Below are positions 1-11,356 of a stretch of DNA of 64,000 nucleotides, piece after piece (the stretch's first letter is position 1; each line of letters starts with the position of its first letter). Made by a program: the position numbers and the translations under genes. The DNA comes from Dasyornis broadbenti (Eukaryota > Chordata > Aves > Passeriformes > Dasyornithidae), in assembly GCA_013397935.1 (NCBI GenBank), contig VZRN01006295.1:1241392-1305391 (forward strand), read 5' to 3'. The notes beneath the pieces are model-generated. The model searched no databases and had not been told where the DNA came from. It was given only the letters and a program-made list of their open reading frames with translations.

Positions 1-180
1 CGGGAGCCCCGGGGAGGCGACCCGCGGGGGTGGGGAATGTCTTGTGGTCTGCGTGGGAAAAGGGAAATTTGGAGCGGCTGCTCGGGTGACTTTTGTCCCG
101 AAGGTGTTTGAGGTGTCCGAGGGTACAGACCCGCCGTGTGTGGGGCGGCGATCGCCGCTCCTCTCTCTGTTCTGGTGAGG
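1..180. promoter_or_regulatory. Edge of a CpG-rich promoter-like island with a strong + strand splice donor
   Basis: The first 180 bases are GC-rich with many CpG dinucleotides, unlike the AT-rich DNA that follows. A consensus donor, TTCTG|GTGAGG, lies at 174/175 on the + strand, so the block could end a non-coding first exon. The only ATG in the block (38) opens a frame that stops after about 24 codons. It may be a distal DNAH5 promoter, a long non-coding RNA promoter, or the edge of a promoter belonging to a gene left of the window. Confidence 0.5.
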
Positions 181-3100
181 GAGAAGCTCATAACTCGAGA
201 TAACCAGGGGTAGTTTGCCTCCTCGGAGAAGGTATTTTCATCTGTGATGAAATTCAACTTTTATTGCTTGTAAACAATCTACGCGTTGTTGTCTCATGAA
301 GAGGGCAGCTGCTTCTCATGGCAATTACTTGTCTTGTAACAAGATTTCAAGTATGAAAACGCTTAAAGTTGATTTTTCAGTACCAGTGTTCTAGGGTACT
401 CTTGAGTCCTGCAGGAAAGAAGGGGAATCGTGCAATTTCCTGTTTCCTTCCAGACGCTGGAAGTCTGTTGCTTTCAGCTCCTCTCTGATATTTGCTTTAT
501 TACTATCTTTTTTGAGTCGAAGCACACACCAACATTATTTCAAGGGTTAACACAGGTAACAAACCTGTTTCTTGTTAACTATCGGTATTCTCTTTGTTTT
601 GGCTGAATCCTCGATGTACCTACAAGCAAAGAAGCTTGCAGTATGGTCTTTCGCTATTAATGGGAGCTAACTTGATTGCCTTTCCCTGGAAAGGGTGTGT
701 AGTTGATAGATCCTAGGCATGGTTGGATTCCATATAGATTCTCATAATGCTAAAGTGATACAAATGCCCCTCATTCTTAAATGTTGCAGTACTTACCAGG
801 ATAAGTTCCACACCCATTTGGACTGATATTTCTTTACGATTGCATACATAAAAATTAATTGTGCTTATCTCTTGCAAGAGTAACTTTTTTTCCCAAGAGG
901 GCTGTCCTACCAAAACTTAAAATTTTCAAGCAAAGAGAGTCAGCCTAATGCTGTGGTAATATAATATAGAATACATTAAACTTTCATAAAATATATTATT
1001 TGGCTTACAAGAGGTTAATTAAAAATGTAATTAATTAGGTATTTGATATGTGAAGCTAAGGTTAAAAATGAAGCCACTCTCTCTTATTAGCAGTCAGTTG
1101 AATTTTGATAATAGTATTATTCAATTGAGAATTTCACTGCTACTTTTTCCTTTAGCTTTCATGGACAGGGGATGAAGTATGCAGAACTTTTTTTAAAGTG
1201 TGTAGTTTGATTACGTTTGTCATCGTACACCTTCATGGTCTAGAAACATTTTCTTGTTCCACTTGGGGGTGAAATCTGTATTAGTAAGCATGTGTGTCTC
1301 GTTTTTTTCTGTTTTCTAGAATGGAGCTTGATGATGTAACTTTTCAATAACCAAAAATGTCCAAATGTCCTCCTACATTTTAGCAGCCTGTGTTTTGCAG
1401 GGAATGGAGTGGAGGAAGATAGAGATGAAAGAGAATTTGTTCCACTGTTGAGCAATTCACAGTTTAACCACTAAGGACAAGAAGTGGGTGTGTTACTCTT
1501 CTGCAATGTAACTTGCCTTAATAGGAGTTTTTAATAAACAGGCCAACGTAATTGTTAACCTTTTAACTTCTACCTTAAATCTTGCAGTGTTCAGGTGCAG
1601 TAGCCCATGTGGAAAGAAAGATTCCCTTTCCATTGCCTCCCCAGTGGATATACATAGTGGATTTGTAAAATAATAATGGGAAATATGTAACAAACATCTC
1701 TCAGGTATTGGCAGTTTCCCAAGGAAACAAAATTAGGACAATTATAATTGCTCAATACCAGGTTTAGAGAAGTGTAAACAGGGAAAAACATCTGATGTGT
1801 CAGTGAAAATATGTGTAAATGTTTAAGACTGTGATGGCTGTTTGGCAGTAACTTTATTGGAAGAAATGAAATGCTTTCCTCTCCAAAAGCAAATTTCAGC
1901 CTAATGCAGTATGCCATGATTTTGATATTGTCCTGATAGAAAACAATTCTTCCTTTTTATTGGTATTTCTTTTCTGAAACAATATACAGAAGAGGACATG
2001 GGTTCAGCTTCTGCAAAGGCAGGTTGCTGTAAGTACCTGAATTCATGTACACACACTGCAAGTGTTATAATCTGGCAATTCATTGCTGAGAAAAATCCTG
2101 AATGCAGCAATGCACATCAAAATGAACAGGGAGAGAAAGCTACATTTATATTTTTCTGAGGAAGCATGAAAAGTTGCAAGGAGAGATGGTTAAGGTATGG
2201 GAACTGGAAAGAAAAATGGAATCAAAAGATGAAAGTGCTTCTTCAATATCCAAGGAAAAGACAAATTTTCTGACTTTTGGGCCTGTAATTTTTAAAGCAA
2301 TGATTGCCTATCTTTAATCAGATTTAAAAGTATCCACTTGCTTGCTGGTGGCAGACAAACCACTGAATACTGATACTGAATATCACAGCTCAAAGCAAAT
2401 CGCGTGAAACAGCTGTTACTGTAGTAAGTAAGGTGGCTGAAGTAATCTTTGCAAAGGCTGATGGCTATGCTGCTGGAAGACAGAAAAAACTGCCTTTTGT
2501 TTTCACCACCAGTAGAATACTACCAAAAATTAGAGAATATGCAGCCATGGAGGGAGGAATTGATGCAATAGCATGAGAACTATGTGTAGATTTAATGAAT
2601 TTTCTAAGTGGGCCTTCTAATCAAACGAAAACAGAAGGCCAATGTTGCTATCTTGCTCGGAGTACACGGACAAATGAGCAATAAATCAATATGGATTCCA
2701 TTTGCCAAATATATTTGGATAAAACGTGACATCAAATATTTAGATGGGAAGAAGGATTTTTCTTAGGCACAATCAGGCTGTGACTGGTTAAAAGAATGTC
2801 ACAGGTCTTTTACTGGTTCTGGTTTTCAGTAGCCAAACTATATTTGAAAATGCTTAATAAACACAAGGAACATTTCCAAGGAACTGTGACTGGTAATGAA
2901 GAAGTATTTAATCATTACAACTAATATTCAGAAGATTTACAAATAAGGAAGACCTCTGTCACTTAACCTAGATCAGGCAATGTATCACACTCCAAACACA
3001 TCAAGAATGATAACACTTCCTGACAAATAACAATCAGGTGCCACAGAAGCAGAAAGAGGCTTAATAGCCAGCAGCTATAGGGCATCGTGTCCAACCCCCT

Positions 3101-3697
3101 CCCCTCTGAATGTGCAGGCAGAGATGGTAAGCCAGGGACACTGCAATAGCACGGCTCTGGTTGCTCAGCAACAATTCCGGCTTTCTACTGTGAGTGTGTG
3201 TTAAGCAGGCAATAACAGTCGTGCTTTTTCCAGAAACGTCAGATTTAGCACCAAGGAGCAAATTCCTCTCTGACGGGGTTGGAAGACATGGGCTGCCCAT
3301 ATATAGCCCAGGATAACCGTATAGCTTTGCATTGTTGCCGCTTTTGTGGAATTGAATGGTTTTGGTGTTTATGTAATATTGAAATTTGCCATCTATATTT
3401 ACTCTATTGCTAAACTTACATGAAGGGAGGTGCTCGCTTGTTAGCAAATAACTGGTTTTTCTCATAGGTTTCTGAATAGACATTAAAAATAGCTGACGGG
3501 TGTGTTGGGGTGAGGTCCTGGGGTTGAACCACAGGGTAGGAGAGAGCACTGAACACCTCCTGGCTCAGTGCTGTTGAACTGCTAATGATGAAAGGCTGCA
3601 GCTGGTCCAGTTTAACTGCCCAACAGAAAGGGACATAGCACCAACAGTTCTGGGAAATAACAGCATGCCTCACGTGTTGCTGTGTTCCTGTGAGACC
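181..3697. other. No gene recognised; one coding-like remnant at about 2155-2640
   Basis: AT-rich DNA with scattered stops in all frames. A patch at about 2400-2567 reads open on the + strand for over 50 codons and looks protein-like (for example FAKADGYAAGRQKKLPFVFT), but ends in a stop and is flanked by stops. I do not recognise it. Nothing else could be supported. Confidence 0.4.
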
Positions 3698-3702
3698 CAG
3701 GG

Positions 3703-4231
3703 TGTCATGGTTTAGCTGGCAAATAAACCCCACACGGCAGTTCACCTACTCCCCTATGTGCAGTGGGATGGGGGGAGAGAATTAGAGAAAAAGTGAAGAA
3801 ACTCATGGGTTGAGATCAAAACAGTTTAATAAGGAAAATAAAGCCCTGCATGCAAGCAAAGCAGGTTAAGGAATGCATTCACCCCTTCCTAGGGGCTCCA
3901 TCACCTGTAACGGTGACCTGGGAAGGCAAGTACTATTTCTCTGAATGTGCCGCCTTCCTCCTTCTCCCCCTGCATTATATACTGAGCACGATGCCATGTG
4001 GTTTGGAATATCCCTTGGGTCAGCTGTTGTGGCTTTGCTCCCTCCCAGCTTCTTGTGCTCCACCAGCCTCTTGCTGGTGGGGTGAGAAAGCCTTGGTGCT
4101 GGGCAAACACTGCTCAGCAGTGACTGAAACATCTCTGAATTATCAACTCTGTTTCCTGCACAAATCCAAAACATGGCCCTGTATCAGTTACTAGGGAGAA
4201 ATTTAACTCTACCTCAGCCAAACCCAGCACA
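3703..4231 (+). mobile_element. Solo LTR, avian ERV (ERVL-like), 5-bp target duplication CAGGG
   Basis: A 529-bp element starts TGTCATGGTTTAGC and ends CCCAGCACA (TG...CA termini). It is flanked by CAGGG at 3698-3702 and again at 4232-4236. Its interior carries landmarks I know from a common neoavian LTR: GTGGGATGGGGGGAGAG, GGGTTGAGATC-AAACAGTTT, TATATACTGAGCA and CCCAGCTTCTTGTG. A 5-bp duplication favours an ERVL-type integrase. There is no internal retroviral sequence, so it is a solo LTR. Reading frames overlapping it are not genes. Confidence 0.88.
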
Positions 4232-4236
4232 CAGGG

Positions 4237-7200
4237 TATTAGAGGGACTGGATTAAAAGTGATCAAAAAGGCTAAATGCAGAGAGTGGCACTTGGCTTTC
4301 CTTATGTTTTCTAAGATTAAGGAAGGGCAGGCTGAGTTACAGGAGACTTCTTGGAGGCTATTGAATGCCAAAAAATCTGAACCCTCTTCACTTAATATTT
4401 TGAGTATAGATTTGCTCACAAGTATCTGTTCTATTTGTGCTCAAATCAGCTGTCTTTCCTGCTTGGCTGAGGAAACAGAAGGGAGGTGCCCTCTGTGAGG
4501 ATGTTGGAAGTATTCAGGACTCCTAGAAAAGCTGAAGACACTGCTCAGGTATCATGTCAAAAAAAAGAGAAACATTAGTATGTTTTATGAAGAATATTAG
4601 AAACTCCATGTTCTTGAAGCAATAAATCGTTCGTGATGGTGAATTTGGAGTTGTGTCTTTTAATCTGTGTATCAAAACAGATTTTCCTTTTCCTTTTGTG
4701 ATTCCCATATTGTTGTTGTGACCAGCACTCATGAACGTAACTGTTGTAACAGCAGGTTGAAGAATGGTCTAAATTGCAAATTTTAGAGTAACTTAAATGA
4801 CTTCACTTTTATTATCAGAATGCAGAAGAAGCTGGTATTTCTTGAATGAAATATGTGACTCGAGTCTCTGTATTTTCGATAATAGTTTACAAAAGAAAAT
4901 ATACCAGATTTTTCCATAGCATATATGAACTCTATAAATTTAAAGAACGATCAGCTTTTTACTATGGAAAAGAAGTGTTTTATTTAGCAGATAATAGAGG
5001 GTGGAATATTCAAGCTCCAACTGGGGATTATGAGATCATAACTTGGATGTGCGATCAGGTGCCAGAGGTTTGATGCAGTAGGATATAGTTCCTTTTTCTT
5101 CACCATTTGATTCCCAAAAATCTATATACCAAAAGCATTTTAAATGTCTAGCATGGAGAAAATAACATGCGTTCTGCTTCTCATGAAGATCATTTGACAT
5201 GTTTTAAGGTGGGAAAATGTAAAATGTGGAAATTGGGATTTCTTATATCTAGTGATCTTTAGTTTAATAAAGAAGTAAAACTTGCCTTCTTCCTACTCTA
5301 TTATTTTCTGTTTTCAAAGTTTTTGACCTCTTCAAGAAGAATGCTTATTATGTGTGGTGAACTGTTTATTAATATAAACTAGGTCAAGAAGCACAGAACT
5401 CCTCTGTATGAAATAATTTCTTTTACCCTTAATTTTCTATGAAATTTTGAGTGCATACAAAGGATATATAAGTTAATTCTAATGAATCTAAGGATTCATT
5501 AGCAGGATTTGTAGATGATTCATTGCCTGTAAGGATGAAAGATTTATTTTTGGGGGGAAAAGTGAAAACCAGCAGAAGGGTAGGGGAGAGTGTGAGGGTG
5601 CTTTTCCCAGTGTGGCCAGGTGATGGGTCCCTGCTGAGCACCCTCTTAGACTGGTCTGTCTATGCCTCCAGTGCAGCATGTGGTAGTGACAAGGATGAGG
5701 AATGATACTCTGCCCTGCCTTTCCCCTGGGACTTGTCCAAACTCCCTATTGATTATTACTGCTTATTGGAGTATACCAATCAAACGTAAATGTTGCTTAC
5801 TGGTTTTTAAATCTCTTGGCATGTATGTAATCTAGCAATAGTTATCAAGCTTCTCTATGACTATTTCCTACTTTGTTATGTGTTGATATTCTCTAATGTA
5901 AACTAAAATCTTCAAAGACAAAAAGCAAAGAAAAGAGAAAGTGAGGAAGGGTGATCCTTTGGCCAAAGGGAATGGCTTCCTATGAGCGTGGTAACAGCCC
6001 TTTAGGGGTGTGCAGGTGCAGGCCGTAGGGAATAACAGCACAAAAGTATTAGCACCAGAACAGCAAAGGGAAAAAAAACCTGCCCACAGAGACTCTGGAA
6101 AACAGCTTGGGTGCAAGACTACAGAACTGCAAGCCTTTAGCATTACTGAGGTGAAAACACCTGGAAATACCATGCCATGTTTTTAGATTTGTTGGAATTT
6201 AAAAGCTGAAGTCCAAATCTGCTGCAATCAAGGGACTGTAACCATCTCAACAAAAAGGTGAGCTTAACCTTTGCCTGTGGTGGGGTTATTTTATATCCCT
6301 CCCAGATGATATGAACACGCCTCTGGACAATTATTTGACTGTGGTGAAGAGGGAATTCCTGCTAAAAGCTGAGAAGCAGAGTTTTCAAGAGTGTTGGTTT
6401 AGCCACATGCAGACAATGCAGTAACTTCAGGGAAAAGCTTTTGGAATATTAAGTTATTTACTCAGGAGCACTGTTATGAGCGTATTCAATTAAGTGTTCT
6501 TTTAAAGCTTAAGAAAAATGTGAATAAAGGGGTTTGGATATTAACTTCCCTCTGCCCCCACTTGCTATATTGCAGTCATAGGATCATATTTGGGAAAAGG
6601 CCCTGGAAGTGCTAAGTAAATCTTTATACAATGGTTTGTTAGGGGAGAGCTGCCGGACATCCAGTAAAAGTGGTAATCTAAGTCTTAGTTTAATCAATGA
6701 CTAAAAAAGTCTCCAAATGCTTAGAGCAAGAAGTGCCTTGTTAGAAGATGACTGGTTTCAGAAAGAATGAAAGACTAAAATTTTCCTAAGAAGAGAGGAG
6801 AAAAATGAATTACAGTGCAGAAGAGAAATACAAATATATGGCCCGTGATTATTACCTTTTTATTTCTCCAGAAAAAAAACAGATATGAAAGCCAACACTA
6901 CTACATTGGCAAGCATTATTTTTTTCATGCCATAGCTGCTACTGAAAAAAATTGTCAAGTGGGTGTTTTTTATTATTAGTCAAAGAATTGGGTAGCTTGG
7001 ATTAAATATACTCAGTTGCTGCAGCTATTTAATTAAATGTTTATCAAACTTAAATTGTAAGGCAATGAGTAGGTAAAAGTGTCATTAAATGGAATCTTGT
7101 TTGGTGGTAAATAACTCCAGTAGATTGAAAAATGAGTAAGGCATTCTTAAAGACTACTTGCAAGTAAATATTAATTAAAAATGTCATAACCATACAAAAC

Positions 7201-9589
7201 AAAAAGACTTCCTCCATCACTTTCTACATTGCAAATCTATGTGTTGAAGGAATTAATTTCCTTTAATTGTGTATGTATTAGTAAATTGAGGAGGGAGAGA
7301 AAACAAGGAAGACATTTTACTTTCAGTGTTTTCAAACTGAAGACTACTTGTATGAGATTTGTTCAGCTGTGTTACTAGCTCTTTCTGAGTTACTGTGGAA
7401 GAAATGCTATACAACTTCTATTTTTAGCTAGTGCATCTAGCTCTTTTCAAAGATGGTCTGATAGGCACACCTCAAACTAAGATTGCTAGGAATGGTCCAA
7501 AGGGCAGCTGGAGGTTTAAATGACTTCCATGTGACTGGAAAAAAAACAAGCTCAGCATAGCTACTGAACTGTTTTAATGAATATGTTGTGCGTAACAGAG
7601 TGAGAGAGTACAATGGAAATACCCTTTTATTAAAATCTGTAATGGCATAGATATGTTGTGCACAAGTTATTTACATCCTGTTTGCTATATGGTCAGACTT
7701 TTAAGCTTTATGGTTGGAATCTGTCTTGCAATTTTTTCCACCCTAAATGATTCTTTACCTTACCCAATATGAATACATCATGCCTCTGCATAGCTGGCTT
7801 CTGTCTCTGGAGCATAGGAAGTGCTTTTCTCGTGACCTGTAGGTCAGAGGAGTTACTCCTGTGAGCTCACTGCACCTTTGAGTGGAGATTTAAAAAGCTT
7901 TAGAGCAGTTTAGTTCAGCTGTGTCTGAACAACTGTAATAACTCTAGATTGCAGTACAAAAGTACTGCTAAACAAGTGTGGTGAAAAAGTTTAAATTCAG
8001 CTCAGCAATTAACCCCCCCCAAATGTTAATATTACTTACTAAAAGGGAAGAAAAGATTCCATATCTGTTTAGTTGCTGCTGTGTGGATCCAGGTATGCTT
8101 TTGCTGCTTGCAACTAAGCTTAACATAGTTTTTGGACATGGAACCACTTAAATGGCCTGAATCAAATGGCCTTGTCTGATATTTATTGGTAGCCAGACAA
8201 AAATGTGAGCTTTTAATTGACAAATGTTTTTGTTGGCTATTCTATGGAAAACAAATTATCCAAATGGATATTTTGTTATAGTGGTAAGCTATCTAGAAAC
8301 TTCCCAGGTTAGTAGAATCAAGCTTTTAATTATTGATTTACTTATCTTATGTGGTTTGCGTATCAGAAAAAAAATCAGGCATGAATTTTTAAGGCTTATG
8401 CTGCTGAATCCCCTTCCACCTAAAGTAAATAAAGGGCAGTGGAACAGAAAATATAAACCACTACATCACTGCCTTCGCTCAAAAGGATAACAAAACAGCT
8501 TGTAGAAAGTAGTAAATATTTGTAAAAGTATTTACTACCTCAAAAAGTGATAAATGACATAAACAATCAGTTTTCCCAGCTTCCTATGCTGATCTAGAAA
8601 AGGTACGAGTAAATTTTTTAACCTTTGTAGTGATAACTTCAAAGAAGTTGCATTTTTCCACTGATTTCTATTTCATCATCTAATATGCCTAAAACAGAAA
8701 TGGTGTTAGAATATTTCTTGTATTCTGTAATCTTTTACATTTTTTAGAGTGTACATTTGTCTTAGGCTTAATGAAAGAGGGGAAATTTTAACTAGTACTG
8801 ATCATGACCCCTTAACCGGGATGATTACTAATTTCTATATGTTAGGCAGTTGCTCACAGAGGTAGAAATAGGCTTCATGGTAGTAATGATCAGTTCAGAG
8901 ACTATAATTTTGATGTGAATTTAGATTTAGGTTTGTTTTTCTCCCATTTGCTTACACTGAGTTTTCATTTGCCACTCTAACACATCATAGTTGCTCAGTC
9001 TTGGAAGTTTCTGTAATTCTTTGTGGTCATCCTTATTACCCTAACATAGTTTTGTCTGCAGATGTCACTCGTGTAGCTTTTCCGTTTTCACCTGATTGTG
9101 CATTTTCACCTGATTGTGCAGATGCCTGGAGTGCTCTGCTTGTACCTTACAACTGTTGCAGTAAGATCCAGCTATTCACTTTATTCCTAGCCTCTCCATT
9201 CCAACATTTAATCAAGTCTCTATCTTTGAAGGTTATTTCCCTTATGCTTTTTCTAAAAGCACTTGATAATTGATATTTTTGAAAACTTTATTTGCAAATC
9301 CATATAATGTAGATCAATCTTCTTTACCCTAATGCTTATTAACTCCTTTAGTGAACTTCAGCAACTCATGATGAGTGTCTCTCTCTTTCACAGAAATCTT
9401 TTTGAGTTTTTCTTTGGAAATTAAATAATTTGAGCTGCCTCTTAATTATATGCTTTAATGCCTGTTATTTTACCTAACAAGGCTTTCTCATCAGGTGCTT
9501 CACATCCAATTAGCCCTGAAGGTGGGCATTTATTTTATTAGCCAGTGCCCAGTCCTCTGATACTGATGCAGAGTACATGTCACGTTAAG
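4237..9589. other. No gene recognised
   Basis: AT-rich intergenic DNA without conserved coding blocks or clear repeats. The open frame at 4846-5073 (75 codons) has no family I recognise. No RNA gene or CpG-rich block was seen. Confidence 0.4.
9085..9120. repeat. Perfect 18-bp tandem duplication
   Basis: The unit TTTTCACCTGATTGTGCA occurs twice in a row (9085-9102 and 9103-9120) without mismatch, so the duplication is recent or slippage-maintained. No coding consequence is seen. Confidence 0.9.
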
Positions 9590-10105
9590 AAGTTTTACTC
9601 TTTTGTCTTTGATTTCCTTTGCAATTTTTGGGCATATCTAATCTAAACCTACCCTCTTTCAGTTTGGCTATATTCCCCCTTGTCCTGTCACTGCGTGGTC
9701 TTGTAAAAAGTCTCTCTTCATCTTTCTTGTGGGCTCCCTTCAGGTACTGGAAGGCCACAATTGGGTCACCCCAAAGCATTTTCTTTTCCAGGCTGAACAA
9801 ACCCAATTTTCTCAGCCTTTCCCCATAGGACATGTGCTTCATCCCTCTAATCATCTTGTTGGCCCTCCTCTGGACTCACTCCAACAGGTCCATGTCTTTC
9901 CTGTGCTGGATGCAGTGCTCTAAATTGGGTGTCAGCACAGCAGAGCAGAGGGGCAGAATCCACTTCCTCACCCTTCTGGCCACGCTGCTTTGGGTGCAGC
10001 CCAGGAGACGTTTGGCGCTCTGGGCTGCCAGTGCACCTTGCTGGGTCATGTCCAACCCTTCCTCCACCAGCAATCCCAAATCCTGCAATGCCATTGTTTT
10101 TTTGA
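9590..10105 (-). mobile_element. CR1 LINE fragment (reverse-transcriptase ORF 3' part)
   Basis: On the minus strand the sequence encodes the familiar CR1 ORF2 C-terminal region: MIRGMKHMSYGERLRKLGLF, SLEKKMLWGDPIVAFQYLKG and RSDRTRGN-KLKEGRFRLD. The + strand reads the well-known complementary text (GGCCCTCCTCTGGACTC and neighbours). It is truncated at both ends and diverged, so it is an old, immobile copy. CR1 is the dominant LINE of birds. Confidence 0.9.
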
Positions 10106-10522
10106 AGACATTGTGGGAAGTTTCCTATTATTGTGGTGCACCATGGAAGGGACCTCATTATCAGCACTTTATATTTCTTACTATAGTTCAGTCTGCTTCA
10201 TGTTGCCATTTTGCATCTTTGCCTAAACTGTCAGGATTTAATTCATCTGGATTCTTTCCATGTCATTGTTGTTCCATCTTTTTGGAGGATGCCTGCTGGC
10301 TTTTCCTCTACATTTTAGCTATGCTGACTGGCTTATGCTTTTTTCTCAAGTTTTTCCATGCTAGAAGCTGTGCAATTGCTCTGCGTTTTCAATGTGGTGT
10401 TCTTAAATAGTTTGCATGTTGTCTGCAAAGATTTAATTATTTTGGCTGGTTCTTTCTGTCTTCTTCCTTTTAGTGGTTCCTCGGTTTGAAGAAGCATTGG
10501 TGTTTCTAAAACTTTTGTTAGT
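10106..10522. other. No gene or identifiable repeat between CR1 and LTR
   Basis: T-rich DNA; the open frame that runs on from the CR1 on the + strand is antisense to the element and then enters unique sequence, so it is not a gene. Confidence 0.4.
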
Positions 10523-10527
10523 GCTGT

Positions 10528-11351
10528 TGTAATGACCCACCCTTAACGGGAAGAAAGTACCTAAGATTCATAAATGTTCTTTGGTCAACAGGAACAACAA
10601 AAGTGAGAGGGTCTGCAAACAATTAGAAAATTTTATTAGTAAGTACACGCTTGACGTGGAAATTGGTGTGTTAGTCCCTGACCTGCTATATAAGCACAAA
10701 ACAGAGGGCTTTGGATAAAAGGATAGAGTGGAAGGGAAGGAAGAATTTAAAGAGAGGGAGATGAATTAAATACAGAAAGAGAAAAAGTAAAGGAAAATGT
10801 AGAGGAAAAGCAGGAGAGATTAAAGAGCGAGAGATGAATGAAAAAAATAAAGGAACAGAGAAAAGGTGAGAAAACGATCATCCCTTCTGGTTCCAGCGTT
10901 GATCCAGCTGATAACAATTGAGCTAGCTGCATCAGTCCAGCCAGTGAAACATCGAAGGTCCTGGGGGGCACTGCCCAGGCTTGGGAAGGTACCTGTTGTA
11001 TGGACAGGTTTCTCGCTTTCTGTGTAAATTAGTTACCATGTGCAGGCCTGTCTGGAAATGGGTTGGAGGCTTTGGGGATCACTGGTGGTCTCAGTCCCAC
11101 CTTACAGTTCATGCCCACTTCCTGCACTCATTCGTGCACTTGTGCCGTACTGTGTTCTGGTTCTTTCTCAAGGAAAAGTGCAGCTCTATTTCCAAGCTGG
11201 CCTCCCTTCTCCAGCAAAGTCTTGTTCCTTCTCACTACATGTTAATACCACTAATGAGCACTTCTCAGGTCGTTGTGCGGCCTGCATGGAACGTGGGGAT
11301 CCACCACTACAAATCCATCCTGTGACCAGTCAGCTTATCTGGGCCTCTACA
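10528..11351 (+). mobile_element. Solo LTR-like element with 5-bp target duplication GCTGT
   Basis: An 824-bp block begins TGTAATGACCCACC and ends GGGCCTCTACA (TG...CA). It is flanked exactly by GCTGT at 10523-10527 and 11352-11356. It has a purine-rich middle and a TATATAAGC promoter-like box near 10687. The paired termini and 5-bp duplication support a solo LTR; the family is not one I can name. Strand is assigned from the TATA box and the TG/CA ends and is less certain. The frames at 10981-11462 lie inside it. Confidence 0.72.
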
Positions 11352-11356
11352 GCTGT

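Noticed and set aside
3061..3549. 162-codon minus-strand frame just left of the LTR
   Set aside because: No family recognised, no splice or start context, and a low-complexity mix of residues; treated as chance.
9832..10410. 192-codon + strand frame
   Set aside because: Its first half is antisense to a minus-strand CR1 and the rest is unique T-rich sequence; no protein family is visible.
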